DNA of 53,042 bases. Origin: CAMLOF01 sp041913045. GTDB lineage: Bacteria; Pseudomonadota; Gammaproteobacteria; Burkholderiales; Burkholderiaceae_C. The stretch covers positions 1 to 53,042 of the forward strand of contig JAYSGB010000029.1 of the NCBI GenBank assembly GCA_041913045.1, in the 5' to 3' direction. A program made the position numbers and the translations under genes. The notes under the pieces are model-generated. The model did not search any database. It saw only the letters and a list, made by a program, of their open reading frames with translations, and was not told where the DNA came from. This document shows positions 32,394-42,178 of the stretch, piece after piece (position 1 is the first letter of the stretch; every line of letters starts with the position of its first letter).

Positions 32394-34271
32394 TCAGATT
32401 TCGATCTTGCTGCCCAACTCCACCACGGCATTGTTGGGCAGGTTCAGGAACTCGGCCGCGGCACTGGCATTGTGGTGCATTTGCGCGAACAGCTTCTCAC
32501 GCCAGGGCGCCATACCCCCACCGATTGACGGGATCACGATGTCCCGCGACAGGAAATAGCTCGTCGTCATTGGCTCCAGGTCCACCCCGCGCCCGCGCAG
32601 CTGCTCCAGGGCCTTGGGCAGATCCGGGTCATTCTTGAAGCCGTAGTTGACGGTAACCTGCCACGCATCGTGGCCCAGGGACTCGATCTCCACACGTTCG
32701 TCCAACCCCACCCAGGGCACCTCCAGGCTGCGCACCGTCACGAACAGGTTGTGTTGGTGCAGCACCTTGTTGTGTTTGAGGTTGTGCAGCAGGGCATTGG
32801 GCACCGTTCCGGGTTGGGCGGTCAGGAACACGGCCGTACCTTCAACCCGCGCGGGCGGAAACTGAAAAACCGAATCCAGAAAGTCCTGCAAGCCCAACGC
32901 TTGGTCACGCAGCGATGCATTGAGGAGCGAGCGACCATCTTTCCACGTGGTCATGAGTACAAAAACCGCTGCACCAATCACCAGCGGAAACCATCCGCCC
33001 TCCAGCAGCTTGAGCAGGTTGGAGCTGAAGAAAGCCAGGTCCACGACAAAAAAGAACCCGGTGGCACCCAGACAAAGCACTAACGGGTAACCCCAGCCAT
33101 AGCGGATGACAAAGAACGTCAGCACAGTGGTAATGAGCATGTCCAGCGTCACCGCAATGCCGTAAGCAGACGCCAGGTTGCTGGACGACTTGAACAGCAT
33201 CACCGCCAGAACGATGGCAACAAACAGCCCCCAGTTCACGAACGGCATGTAGATCTGCCCCGTGTCCTTGATGCTGGTGTGTTGCACCTGCAGGCGTGGC
33301 AGGTAGCCCAGCTGGATCACCTGCTTGGTAACGCTGAAGGCCCCCGAAATCAAGGCCTGCGAAGCGATCACAGTGGCAGCTGTGGCCATACACACCATGG
33401 GCAACAGCGCCCAGTCAGGGGCCATCATGAAAAAGGGATTCTTCACCGCCGAAGGGTCTGCCAGCAGCAAGGCCCCCTGGCCAAAGTAGTTCAGCGTGAG
33501 CGCCGGCATGACGATCGAGAACCACGCCAGCCGGATAGGCGCCTTGCCGAAATGCCCCATGTCGGCGTAGAGCGCCTCGCCGCCCGTGACACACAGCACC
33601 ACAGCCCCCAGGATGATGAAGGTAGTGCCCGGGTTCTCGAATATGAAGCGCAGGGCGTGGTGCGGGCTCAGCGCCCACAGGATTTCAGGGTGCGTGACGA
33701 TGTGCGACACCCCAAGCACCGCGATCGACACAAACCAGACCAGCGTGATGGGGCCAAAAAACTTGCCGATGCCCGCTGTGCCGTGCTTTTGCACAGCAAA
33801 AAGCGCAAACAGAATCACCAAGGTCAAAGGAATGACCGCCTTGCGGAACGCTGGCGACACCACCTCCAGCCCCTCAACGGCAGAAAGCACCGAAATCGCT
33901 GGTGTGATGACGCCATCCCCATAAAACAGGCAGGTGCCAAAAATACCTACCAGCAACAGCCTGCGCCGCAAGACTGGCCGATCCTTCACCGATTCAGCCG
34001 CCAACGCCAGCATGGCCACCAAGCCGCCCTCACCCCGGTTGTCAGCCCGCAACACCAAGGTCACATACTTCAGCGAGACGATGATCGTCAGCGTCCACAC
34101 AAAGATGGAGAGCACCCCATAGACGTTGTCATGGGTGAAATCAACGTGCCCGGAATTGAAGACCTCTTTGACCGCGTACAGCACGCTGGTGCCGATATCG
34201 CCGTATACGACACCAATGGCGCCCAAGGTCAGAGCGCCAAGTGAAGATTTGCTGGAAGCCAAGATAGGCAA
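32394..34271 (-). CDS. kup: Kup-type potassium uptake protein
   Basis: A 625-residue KUP/HAK/KT potassium:proton symporter with 12 membrane helices and a C-terminal cytoplasmic domain (from about residue 440). The family opening SLGALTLGAIGVVYGDIGTS is intact, as is the GEALYADMGHFG segment. The start is uncertain. TTG at 34271 gives the full length, TTG at 34262 is also possible, and neither has a clear ribosome binding site. A GGGCGGC/GCCGCCC hairpin ends two bases before 34271. It sits between gshA and gshB on one strand. Confidence 0.93.
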   Translation of the reverse strand: MPILASSKSSLGALTLGAIGVVYGDIGTSVLYAVKEVFNSGHVDFTHDNVYGVLSIFVWTLTIIVSLKYVTLVLRADNRGEGGLVAMLALAAESVKDRPVLRRRLLLVGIFGTCLFYGDGVITPAISVLSAVEGLEVVSPAFRKAVIPLTLVILFALFAVQKHGTAGIGKFFGPITLVWFVSIAVLGVSHIVTHPEILWALSPHHALRFIFENPGTTFIILGAVVLCVTGGEALYADMGHFGKAPIRLAWFSIVMPALTLNYFGQGALLLADPSAVKNPFFMMAPDWALLPMVCMATAATVIASQALISGAFSVTKQVIQLGYLPRLQVQHTSIKDTGQIYMPFVNWGLFVAIVLAVMLFKSSSNLASAYGIAVTLDMLITTVLTFFVIRYGWGYPLVLCLGATGFFFVVDLAFFSSNLLKLLEGGWFPLVIGAAVFVLMTTWKDGRSLLNASLRDQALGLQDFLDSVFQFPPARVEGTAVFLTAQPGTVPNALLHNLKHNKVLHQHNLFVTVRSLEVPWVGLDERVEIESLGHDAWQVTVNYGFKNDPDLPKALEQLRGRGVDLEPMTTSYFLSRDIVIPSIGGGMAPWREKLFAQMHHNASAAAEFLNLPNNAVVELGSKIEI

Positions 34272-34272
34272 A

Positions 34273-34331
34273 GGGCGGCATTGGAGCCGCCCCGGCAGTT
34301 GAGATGCCGCTATTTTGCGCCGAAACGGCGC
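34273..34331 (-). other. Two hairpins between gshA and kup
   Basis: The 60-base gap holds GCGCCG-AAA-CGGCGC (34317-34331) right after the gshA stop, and GGGCGGC (34273-34279) pairing with GCCGCCC (34286-34292) just before the kup start. Neither has a T-tract long enough for a confident terminator. They may stabilise the mRNA ends or control kup translation. Confidence 0.5.
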
Positions 34332-35627
34332 TTACTCGTACACCTCTGCGTCCGGATCTGTTGCTTCAAGCTCATAACTTGCAGCCAGCATGGCCAGACG
34401 GCCAATCACGCCGTACATGTAGAAGCGGTTGGGCACGCTTGCACCTGGCTTGACTCCAGGCTGCGGCTGCTGCGCGCCCTTCTCGAATGCCAGCGGCACG
34501 AAGCTCGCGCCGGGCGCGTTGAGGTTCTCGTCCACGCCACGCTCTGCGTGCACCCGGTAAAAACCACCCACCACGTAGCGGTCCATCATGTAGACCACAG
34601 GCTCGGCCACGGCGTCGTTGACGCGCTCGTTGGTGAGCACGCCTTCCTGGATGATCACGTCCGACACCTGCTGGCCGTCCTTGATGACGTTCATCTTGTT
34701 CTTGGTCTTGCGGTTGAGGCTTTCCAGTTCCTTGGCGTCACGCACCGTCATGATGCCCATGCCGTAAGTGCCGTTGTCGGCCTTCACCACGACGAAGGGC
34801 TTCTCGTTAATGCCGTATTCCTTGTACTTGCGCTTGATCTTGGTCAGCAAGGCATCGACGTTCGTCTGCAGGCACTCCATGCCCGTGCCCTCAGCAAAAT
34901 TGACCTCGCCGCACTGGTTGAACATGGGGTTGATGAGCCAATGGTCCATGCCCAGCAACTTGCCGAAGCGCTTGGCCACTTCCTCGTAGGCCTTGAAGTG
35001 GTTGCTCTTCTTGCGGACGTGCCACCCAGCGTGCAGCGGTGGCAGCAGGTACTGCTCGTGCACATCCTCCAGAATGCCCGGAACACCAGCGCTCAGGTCG
35101 TTGTTGAGCAAGATGGTGCAAGGGTCAAAATGCTTGAGACCCAGGCGGCGACCGTTGCGCATCAACGGCTCCAGCGTCACTTCGTCTCCGTTGGGCAACT
35201 GGAACGTCGTGGGCTCCTTGATCTCGGGGTTCATCGAGCCCAGCCGCACGTTCAAGCCTGCCTGGTAGAAGATGCGCTGCAACTGCGCCACGTTCATCAG
35301 GTAGAACATATTGCGCGTGTGGTTCTCGGGCACCAGCAGCAGGTTTTTCGCCTCGGGGCAGATCTTCTCGATGGCAGCCATGGCCGCCTGCACCGCCAGC
35401 GGCAGCATTTCAGGGGTGAGGTTGTTCCAACCGCCCGGATAGAGGTTGGTGTCAACGGGCGCCAGCTTGAAGCCTGCGTTACGGATGTCCACCGAACTGT
35501 AGAAAGGCGGCGTGTGCTCCATCCACTCCAAGCGGAACCAGCGCTCGATCACTGGCGTGGATTCAAGAATGCGTTGCTCGAGTTCGTTGATGGGGCCGGT
35601 CAGGGCCGTGACGAGATGCGGAACCAT
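34332..35627 (-). CDS. gshA: Glutamate--cysteine ligase, proteobacterial type
   Basis: First enzyme of glutathione synthesis, joining glutamate and cysteine with ATP. It has 431 residues and belongs to the GshA group of beta- and some gammaproteobacteria, not to the E. coli-like class (about 520 residues). Recognisable segments are LEWMEHTPPFYSSVDIRNAG, DTNLYPGGWNNLTPEML and VVVKADNGTYGMGIM. The ATG at 35627 has GGGCCC and a weak AAAGGG region upstream. It heads the gshA-kup-gshB-vanZ run. The opposite strand of this gene carries a 465-codon open frame that is a shadow. Confidence 0.95.
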   Translation of the reverse strand: MVPHLVTALTGPINELEQRILESTPVIERWFRLEWMEHTPPFYSSVDIRNAGFKLAPVDTNLYPGGWNNLTPEMLPLAVQAAMAAIEKICPEAKNLLLVPENHTRNMFYLMNVAQLQRIFYQAGLNVRLGSMNPEIKEPTTFQLPNGDEVTLEPLMRNGRRLGLKHFDPCTILLNNDLSAGVPGILEDVHEQYLLPPLHAGWHVRKKSNHFKAYEEVAKRFGKLLGMDHWLINPMFNQCGEVNFAEGTGMECLQTNVDALLTKIKRKYKEYGINEKPFVVVKADNGTYGMGIMTVRDAKELESLNRKTKNKMNVIKDGQQVSDVIIQEGVLTNERVNDAVAEPVVYMMDRYVVGGFYRVHAERGVDENLNAPGASFVPLAFEKGAQQPQPGVKPGASVPNRFYMYGVIGRLAMLAASYELEATDPDAEVYE

Positions 35628-35777
35628 GTGGGGCCCTTTGCTGAGCGTTGGTCTTTGAAAAAACTGAGGCGATTTTAGAGAGTGGGGATGAAACCGGCTA
35701 TTCCAAGGGTCTCAACCCGTTTACAGCACGGTCGCATACATGCAGTTGTGCCACGCTTCGTATATAAACGAACGATT

Positions 35778-36956
35778 ATGAACAAAAACCTATGGCTGCT
35801 GGCCGCCGCGCAAGGCCTGTTCCTGACGAACAACGTCGTGTTCATAGCCATCAACGGACTGGTGGGCTTGAGTCTGGCCCCGGCGGGCTGGATGGCAACA
35901 CTTCCAGTGATGGGCTACGTGGTCGGCGGAGCCCTCTCCACCGGTCTGGTGGCTCGTAGCCAGCGGCTTTGGGGCCGCAAGGTGTCCTTCCAGCTGGGTC
36001 TTCTGGTGGCGGTGGTCTCGGCACTGCTGTGCGCGGCGGCATTGCACTTCGGCAGCTTCTGGTTGCTGGTGCTGGCCACAGTGGTAGCTGGCTATTACAG
36101 CGCGAACGGCCAGCTTTACCGCTTTGCCGCAGGTGAACTGGCCGCACCGGCCTTCCGCGAAAAAGCCGTTTCGCTGGTGCTGGCCGGGGGATTGATCGGA
36201 GCCATCGTTGGCCCCAACCTGGCCAACCAGACGCGGGACTCACTTGGCGCCCCCTTTCTCGGCGCCTATCTGGCGTTGGCGGTAGTGGCCCTGCTGTCCA
36301 TGGCGGTCATGGCCAACATCCAGTTCCCACCTGAGCCTCCCCGCAAACAGGGCTCAGACTCTGGCAGGCCGCTGGGTGAAATCATGCGCGAGCCGGTTTT
36401 CATCGTCTCCACCGTGGGGGCGGCGCTGGGCTATGGCGTCATGAACCTGCTCATGGCCGCCACCCCATTGGCCATGCAGGTCTGCGGCATGCCGTTTTCT
36501 GACGCGGCACTGGTGCTGGAGTGGCATGTCATTGGCATGTTCGCGCCAGGCTTCTTCACAGGTCACCTTATCAAACGTTTTGGTGTTCTGCAGATCATGG
36601 GAGCGGGAGTCGCGCTCAATGCGCTGTGCATCGTCATCGCGCTTTCGGGCCAGGAGCTGCACCAATTCCTCGTCGCCCTGTTCTTGCTCGGTGTGGGCTG
36701 GAACTTCCTTTTCACAGGCAGCACCACGCTGGCCATGCAGGCTTACCGGCCGGAAGAAAAAGACAAGGCCCAGGCCGCCATCAACTTCTTTGTTTTTGCC
36801 ACCATGGCCGTCACTTCCTTTGCATCTGGCGCGCTGGTCACCACGCAAGGCTGGACGATGCTGAACATCGGCTCGCTCATCCCCGTGGCGTTGACGGGCA
36901 CATCTCTGCTGTGGCTGGCCGCGAAGCGCCGCGCCCACGCGCGCGAAGCCGCTTGA
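35778..36956 (+). CDS. MFS transporter
   Basis: A 392-residue major facilitator protein with 12 predicted helices. The N-terminal half opens with NLWLLAAAQGLFLTNNVVFI, and VARSQRLWGRKVSFQ carries a loose version of the cytoplasmic motif A between helices 2 and 3. The substrate is unknown. The ATG at 35778 has no strong ribosome binding site; TATATAAA (35761-35768) lies just before it and suggests a very short leader. It is divergent from gshA across 150 bases and converges with the M20 peptidase gene. Confidence 0.85.
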   Translation: MNKNLWLLAAAQGLFLTNNVVFIAINGLVGLSLAPAGWMATLPVMGYVVGGALSTGLVARSQRLWGRKVSFQLGLLVAVVSALLCAAALHFGSFWLLVLATVVAGYYSANGQLYRFAAGELAAPAFREKAVSLVLAGGLIGAIVGPNLANQTRDSLGAPFLGAYLALAVVALLSMAVMANIQFPPEPPRKQGSDSGRPLGEIMREPVFIVSTVGAALGYGVMNLLMAATPLAMQVCGMPFSDAALVLEWHVIGMFAPGFFTGHLIKRFGVLQIMGAGVALNALCIVIALSGQELHQFLVALFLLGVGWNFLFTGSTTLAMQAYRPEEKDKAQAAINFFVFATMAVTSFASGALVTTQGWTMLNIGSLIPVALTGTSLLWLAAKRRAHAREAA

Positions 36957-36961
36957 GCCAC

Positions 36962-36984
36962 TGGCGCGCCCATAGGGCGCGCCA
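36962..36984. terminator. Hairpin between convergent MFS and M20 genes
   Basis: TGGCGCGCC (36962-36970) pairs perfectly with GGCGCGCCA (36976-36984) around CATAG. It fills the 39-base gap between two convergent stops and could serve both strands. No T-tract follows, so its strength as an intrinsic terminator is doubtful. Confidence 0.55.
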
Positions 36985-36995
36985 GCCACTCACCA

Positions 36996-38492
36996 TCAGG
37001 GCATGCGCGCAATGACTTCGGCCACGCTGGCCGTCAGGCGTTGCGCATAAGGAACGTGCAGAAACTCGTTGGGGCCGTGCGCGTTGCTCTTGGGCCCCAA
37101 TACACCGCAAACCATCATCTGTGCCTTGGGAAACCCCTGACTCAGCATGTTCATCAGCGGAATGGTTCCACCCTGCCCAATGAATCCGCAAGGCGCACCG
37201 AAGTGCGTGCGGCTGGCCGTATGCAAGGCCTGCTCAAACCAGGACTCCGTGACGGGCGCATTCCAACCAGTCGCGGCCCCCTCAGGCTCAAAAGTCACCC
37301 TGGCCTGGTACGGCGCGTTGTCTTCCAGCAGGGCCTTCAGTTCCTGTACCGCCTGCGGCGCGTCCACCAGCGGGGGCAGGCGCAGACTCAGTTTGAAGGC
37401 GGTATAAGGCCTCAGCACGTTGCCAGCGTTCTGCAATGACGGGAAGCCTTCAGCGCCTGTCACGCTCAGCGTTGGGCGCCAAGTGCGATTGATGAGAGCC
37501 TCCACCGGATCGGTGGTGGTTGGCAAGGTAAAAAGCGTGGAACCGCCGCAATCGTGGAGCGCCCAAGGGAAGCGCTTGTAAACCTCGTCTCCCAAGATGG
37601 CTGCCGTGGCCTGAGCCTGTGCGAGACGATCGCCCGGCACCTCGCAATGGAAACTCCCCGGCAGCAAACGCCCGGTTGCGCTGTCCTCCAGTCGGTCCAG
37701 CACCTGCCGCATGATTCGAAAGCTCGACGGCACCAACCCAGAAGCGTCACCCGAGTGCACACCTTCGGTCAGAACTTCCACCTTCAGCACGCCGCTGGCC
37801 ATGCCCCGCAGACTGGTGGTGAGCCACAGTTGGTCGTAGTTGCCTGCTCCACTGTCCAGGCAGATAACCAGCCCCACGTCACCCAGGCGTTCGCGCAGCG
37901 CATCCACGTAGGGCAGCAGGTCGTGCGAGCCGCTTTCCTCGCACGTCTCTATCAATCCAACAATACGCGGATGAGCGACACCCTGCGCCTTGATGGCCTG
38001 TATGGCGGTGACGCTCGCATAGACCGCATAGCCATCGTCCGCACCGCCGCGACCGTAAAGCTTGCCGTCAAAAAGCTTGGGCGTCCAAGGGCCGAGATCG
38101 CTGCGCCATCCGGTGAACTCAGGCTGCTTGTCAAGGTGGCCGTACATCAACACGGTCTGACCGCTCGCCGGCGCCTCGCCACCGTGGCGACCAGCACTGG
38201 CGGGCACCTCAAAAAACAGCACGGGGGTACGCGGCGTGCCCTCGGGGGTCTGCAGGCGCACGACCTCCAGCTTCAGCCCCTCCACACGCTGGGCAAGCAC
38301 CCAATCGGCAGCATCCTGCAACACCGTATCTATGTACCCATGCCCAGCCCAATCGGCATCAAAAGCAGGGGACTTGGCAGGCACCGCTATGTAGCGGTGC
38401 AACGCGGGGAGGATGCTGCTCTGCCACTGCCGCTCCACCTGATCGGTGATTGCGGCAGTCTCAAGTATTTGCTCTGGGCATCGGTCGTTCAT
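36996..38492 (-). CDS. M20-family metallopeptidase
   Basis: A 498-residue zinc-dependent peptidase of the M20 group, similar in length and layout to CNDP-like dipeptidases. The metal-binding motifs are MYGHLDKQPE (about residue 117), GRGGADDGYAVYAS (about 146), ETCEESGSHD (about 182) and a late His near the C-terminus (GPNEFLHVPYA). The lid domain lies at about 205-380. It probably hydrolyses dipeptides or N-acyl amino acids in the cytoplasm, since no signal peptide is seen. The ATG at 38492 has GGAG six bases upstream. It follows the chemoreceptor gene after 56 bases. Confidence 0.88.
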   Translation of the reverse strand: MNDRCPEQILETAAITDQVERQWQSSILPALHRYIAVPAKSPAFDADWAGHGYIDTVLQDAADWVLAQRVEGLKLEVVRLQTPEGTPRTPVLFFEVPASAGRHGGEAPASGQTVLMYGHLDKQPEFTGWRSDLGPWTPKLFDGKLYGRGGADDGYAVYASVTAIQAIKAQGVAHPRIVGLIETCEESGSHDLLPYVDALRERLGDVGLVICLDSGAGNYDQLWLTTSLRGMASGVLKVEVLTEGVHSGDASGLVPSSFRIMRQVLDRLEDSATGRLLPGSFHCEVPGDRLAQAQATAAILGDEVYKRFPWALHDCGGSTLFTLPTTTDPVEALINRTWRPTLSVTGAEGFPSLQNAGNVLRPYTAFKLSLRLPPLVDAPQAVQELKALLEDNAPYQARVTFEPEGAATGWNAPVTESWFEQALHTASRTHFGAPCGFIGQGGTIPLMNMLSQGFPKAQMMVCGVLGPKSNAHGPNEFLHVPYAQRLTASVAEVIARMP

Positions 38493-38548
38493 GGCAGTCT
38501 CCACTCACAGGTAGCAAGACGCCAGTCTAACCAAAGACAGAGTTCCGG

Positions 38549-40369
38549 TTAGAAGCTCTCCCAATCACCCTCTTCAGAGGACGATGCGGTCTTTTTCGGG
38601 GGACTCGATGCCAACTGTGGCCGCTTCAATTCACCAGCCGGCTTGGCCGCCGCAGCGGGTGCTGCGGACTTGGACACTGGAGCAGGCCCAGCGACCTTGG
38701 CCTGTGCATGGGGTTTGGGTGGCGGCAGTTTGGCTTCGGCAGCCTTCGCAGGCGGCTTTGATGCATTGCCTGCTCGGATACTGCCCGTGGAACGAGGTGG
38801 CACCGCATGCACAACCGATTCGTTTCCATTGGTTCGGAACACAGCAATCGCCTGACTCAGTCTGACGGCCTGATCCTTCAGGCTCTCGGCAGCCGCTGCG
38901 CTTTGCTCCACCAGCGCCGCGTTCTGCTGCGTCATCTGGTCCAGCTGGTTCACCGCCGTGTTCACCTGTGCTATCCCGTCGCTCTGCTCCCCAGCCGCCG
39001 CCGTGATCTCGCCAATGATGTCCGTCACCCGCTGCACGCTCTCCACAATCTCGCGCATCGTCGTGCCCGCGTCCTGCACCAGGCGGCTGCCGCTTTGCAC
39101 CTTCTCCACGCTGGTGTTGATCAGCTCCTTGATCTCCTTTGCCGCCTGCGCGCTGCGCTGCGCCAGCGTGCGCACCTCGCCCGCCACCACCGCAAAGCCC
39201 CGGCCCTGCTCGCCCGCGCGCGCCGCCTCCACCGCCGCGTTCAGCGCCAATATGTTGGTCTGGAAGGCAATGCCGTCAATCACGCTGATGATGTCGCTGA
39301 TCTTCTGGCTGCTGTGGTTGATCTCGTCCATCGTCGTGACCACCTGACCCACCACCGAGCCGCCACGCTGCGCCACTTCCGCCGCGCTGGAGGCCAGCTG
39401 GTTGGCCTGACGCGCGGCGTCCGCCGTCTGGCGCACCGTGGAGGTCAGCTCCTCCATGCTCGACGCCGTCTCCTCCAGGTTGCTCGCCGCCTGCTCGGTG
39501 CGAGAGCTCAGATCCTGGTTACCGCTGGCCACCTCGCTGCTGGCCGTTTGAATACTGTCGCTCGATTGGCGAATCTGCCCCACCACCTTGAGCAAGCTTT
39601 GCTGCATTTCATCCAGGGTACGCAACAAGTCGCCCAATTCGTCACGGCGATGCGTTTCAATTCGCCGGGTCAGATCACCGTGCGCAATGCCTCGGGCCAC
39701 ATCAACAGCTTCACGCACGGGGCGGGTGATGGACCGGGTGATGGACACGGCGACCAACACACCAAGCACCACCGCTCCAATGGCCAGACCGAACACCAGT
39801 ATGCTGGATCTCTGCGCATCGCGGTCGGCCTTGAGCGCAAACTCGTCAACCACTCGGTGCTGGAGTTTCACCAGATCGTCCTGAGACGCCATATAGGCAT
39901 TGGCTGCCGGGATCAACTTGTCCGACAAAATGCCAGCCGCACCTGCTTCATCGCCCGCTTTCAGCGCGTCGAAGAACGTCTTGCGAACAGCAATGTAATC
40001 GGCCCGCTGTTTGGAAATCTTTTCCATCAGCGCTTTACCCTCTGCAGACTCAACCGATGCTTCCAGCGCCTTCTGCAGCTCGTTGATCTGCTGCGTCGTC
40101 TGAGCAATCAGCGGTGCGAAGTGGGCCTCGACCTGAGGATCGTTACGCGACTTGGCCACCGCCATGACGCGGTTGACGTTTAGCCTCGTACTCACCGCCC
40201 AGTTATCGGCCAGCGCCGCCTGACGCTCCATCGACAAAGTCTGGTTCAAGTCACCCAGCAGAACGCGCGACTGCATGATGGAAACTGCCACCACCGCAGC
40301 CAGCAACAAAAACACCGCGCCGAATCCCAGCCCCAATCGACGTCCCAACCGCATGTTGTTCAAGCTCAT
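38549..40369 (-). CDS. Methyl-accepting chemotaxis protein with C-terminal DWESF
   Basis: A 606-residue chemoreceptor. One helix (about 12-33), a four-helix-bundle periplasmic sensor (about 35-190), a second helix (about 191-213), a HAMP domain (about 213-265) and the cytoplasmic signalling coiled coil (about 270-520) are in order. The hairpin tip reads IDGIAFQTNILALNAAVEAA. After a long Ala/Pro/Lys-rich linker the protein ends in EEGDWESF, which resembles the NWETF pentapeptide that tethers CheR and CheB. The ligand is unknown. It is the last gene of the cheW-mcp-mcp run. Confidence 0.93.
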   Translation of the reverse strand: MSLNNMRLGRRLGLGFGAVFLLLAAVVAVSIMQSRVLLGDLNQTLSMERQAALADNWAVSTRLNVNRVMAVAKSRNDPQVEAHFAPLIAQTTQQINELQKALEASVESAEGKALMEKISKQRADYIAVRKTFFDALKAGDEAGAAGILSDKLIPAANAYMASQDDLVKLQHRVVDEFALKADRDAQRSSILVFGLAIGAVVLGVLVAVSITRSITRPVREAVDVARGIAHGDLTRRIETHRRDELGDLLRTLDEMQQSLLKVVGQIRQSSDSIQTASSEVASGNQDLSSRTEQAASNLEETASSMEELTSTVRQTADAARQANQLASSAAEVAQRGGSVVGQVVTTMDEINHSSQKISDIISVIDGIAFQTNILALNAAVEAARAGEQGRGFAVVAGEVRTLAQRSAQAAKEIKELINTSVEKVQSGSRLVQDAGTTMREIVESVQRVTDIIGEITAAAGEQSDGIAQVNTAVNQLDQMTQQNAALVEQSAAAAESLKDQAVRLSQAIAVFRTNGNESVVHAVPPRSTGSIRAGNASKPPAKAAEAKLPPPKPHAQAKVAGPAPVSKSAAPAAAAKPAGELKRPQLASSPPKKTASSSEEGDWESF

Positions 40370-40421
40370 TGTTATCTCCTATTACTGCACCGCATCAGCG
40401 ACACGATGCTTCAAAGGCAAA

Positions 40422-42086
40422 TCAGCCCCTGGCTCGTTGCCTACGCTCCGGGCCGCCGTACTGACCGGACTGCCCATGCCCCCTCGTCGCAGCAGGAAGC
40501 AGCGGCGCATGACCAGACGCGCCATCCCCCAACTGGAAGACCGCAACCAAGTCTGCCAACCTCTGGGCCTGTTCACGCAAGCTCTCTGCAGCAGCGGCGC
40601 TTTCCTCAACAAGGGCGGCATTCTGCTGGGTCATCTGATCCAACTGGCCAACCGCGCCATTGACCTCGGCCAACCCTTGCGACTGCTCCGCTGAAGCCGA
40701 GGTGATTTCACCAATGAACGAAGACACTTTCTGTGCGTTGTCGACGATGTCGCGAATCGTGCTTCCGGCTTGATGGACGACCTGGGTTCCCGCACTGACC
40801 TTGTCCACACTCACGCTGATGAGAGCCTTGATTTCGCGCGCTGCTTCGGCGCTGCGCTGCGCGAGGCTGCGAACCTCGCCCGCCACCACGGCAAAGCCAC
40901 GCCCGGCCTCGCCTGCACGTGCAGCCTCGACCGCAGCGTTCAACGCAAGGATGTTGGTCTGGAAAGCAATGCCGTCGATCACCCCGATAATGTCGTGGAT
41001 CTTCTGGCTGCTGTGGTGGATTTCCTCCATGGTGCTGACCACCTGTCCAACCAACTGACCGCCACGCTGAGCCACGTCAGCGTTGTCTCGGGCCATTCCA
41101 CTTGCCGACCGCGCCGCCTCTGCCGATTGCTGGGCCGTCGCAGTGATTTGGTCCATGCTAGATGCAGCCTGCTGCAGATTGCTGGCAGCCTGTTCTGTAC
41201 GCGCACTCAAATCCTGGTTGCCGGTGGCGATTTCAGTGCTGGCAGTGCGTATGCCATCGGCCACGTCACGCACCTCGCCCACCGTGCGCGACAGCGAAGA
41301 CTGCATATCCACCAAGCACCGCATCAATTCTGACAGTTCATCCGCCCCACGCAGATCAGGCCGCGTGGTCAGGTCACCCCTGGCAATGGACACGGCCAAG
41401 CCTTGTGCCTGCTCGAGCGGGCGGGTGATGCTATGCATATTGGCCAGCGTCGTAGGTACCACGATCAACGCTGCAACGCCCACCGCGACGCCGAAGACTA
41501 TCAAGATGATCTTGGTTGTATTTTGCGCGCCGTCGTACGAGGCCCTGACCTCGTCATCCAGCAACTTCTGCAGGTTGACCATTGACTCGTCCACCTTGTC
41601 AAAGGCGGCGTGGGCCGAACGCAGCAACAAATTCGCCGTGGTGGCCGAGTCGTAGCCACCACCTTCAAGTTGCTGAGCCACAGGAGCCAACGCTTTCGCA
41701 TAGACGTCAAGGCTTTGCCGAATCTGCTCAACCAAAGCGTTATCCGCATCTGCGTCGCCCTGGAGCAAGGCGGTCAAGCGCGACTGAACGTCCTGCCATG
41801 ACTTGTCCCATGCACCCTTTGCTGCCCGGACCTGCTCTGGCTTTTCGTAGTTGATGATCATGTCGCGCTCGTAGCGCCGCAACTCGCCCAAGCCGACTTG
41901 CAGCTTGCCCATGGCCACGGATTCCGCGAATGAGTGCTCGACAAAGTCATGGTTGAAGGACTGCATGCTGAACATGCCCCACAGTCCGGCGCTGCCCACA
42001 CCCAGCAAAAGCGCCAACACCACGCCAATCGCACCGATCATGCGAACACGGATAGTGAACGCCCTCATGAACGACAACAAACTCAT
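40422..42086 (-). CDS. Methyl-accepting chemotaxis protein, no C-terminal pentapeptide
   Basis: A 554-residue chemoreceptor with membrane helices at about 15-36 and 190-213, a four-helix-bundle-type sensor between them, a HAMP domain (about 213-265) and the signalling domain with IDGIAFQTNILALNAAVEAA. It ends in a Gly/Arg-rich tail (YGGPERRQRARG) without the xWxxF tether seen in its neighbour. It may therefore rely on the neighbour for adaptation enzymes in mixed arrays; that is inference. The ATG at 42086 has GAGGAGG six bases upstream. The two receptors have near-identical signalling tips, so duplication of that domain is likely. Confidence 0.93.
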   Translation of the reverse strand: MSLLSFMRAFTIRVRMIGAIGVVLALLLGVGSAGLWGMFSMQSFNHDFVEHSFAESVAMGKLQVGLGELRRYERDMIINYEKPEQVRAAKGAWDKSWQDVQSRLTALLQGDADADNALVEQIRQSLDVYAKALAPVAQQLEGGGYDSATTANLLLRSAHAAFDKVDESMVNLQKLLDDEVRASYDGAQNTTKIILIVFGVAVGVAALIVVPTTLANMHSITRPLEQAQGLAVSIARGDLTTRPDLRGADELSELMRCLVDMQSSLSRTVGEVRDVADGIRTASTEIATGNQDLSARTEQAASNLQQAASSMDQITATAQQSAEAARSASGMARDNADVAQRGGQLVGQVVSTMEEIHHSSQKIHDIIGVIDGIAFQTNILALNAAVEAARAGEAGRGFAVVAGEVRSLAQRSAEAAREIKALISVSVDKVSAGTQVVHQAGSTIRDIVDNAQKVSSFIGEITSASAEQSQGLAEVNGAVGQLDQMTQQNAALVEESAAAAESLREQAQRLADLVAVFQLGDGASGHAPLLPAATRGHGQSGQYGGPERRQRARG

Positions 42087-42178
42087 CAACCGCCTCCTCG
42101 TTCTCCGCAGGCCAGTGGGTAGTCACAAGACCTGCCGCATGCCTGCCACACCTGCGGTGCGCGGCCACCTGTGCAAAG

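Noticed and set aside
34281..35678. 465-codon open frame on + opposite gshA
   Set aside because: Antisense shadow: His/Leu/Val-rich translation with no domain, and gshA on the other strand is a clear full-length enzyme.
38526..38553. TCTAACC/GGTTAGA dyad at the end of the chemoreceptor gene as a terminator
   Set aside because: AT-rich seven-base stem with a long loop and no T-tract; too weak to call.
38807..40183. 458-codon open frame on + opposite the chemoreceptor gene
   Set aside because: Arg/His-rich shadow caused by GC-rich codon use; the receptor on the minus strand has complete domains.
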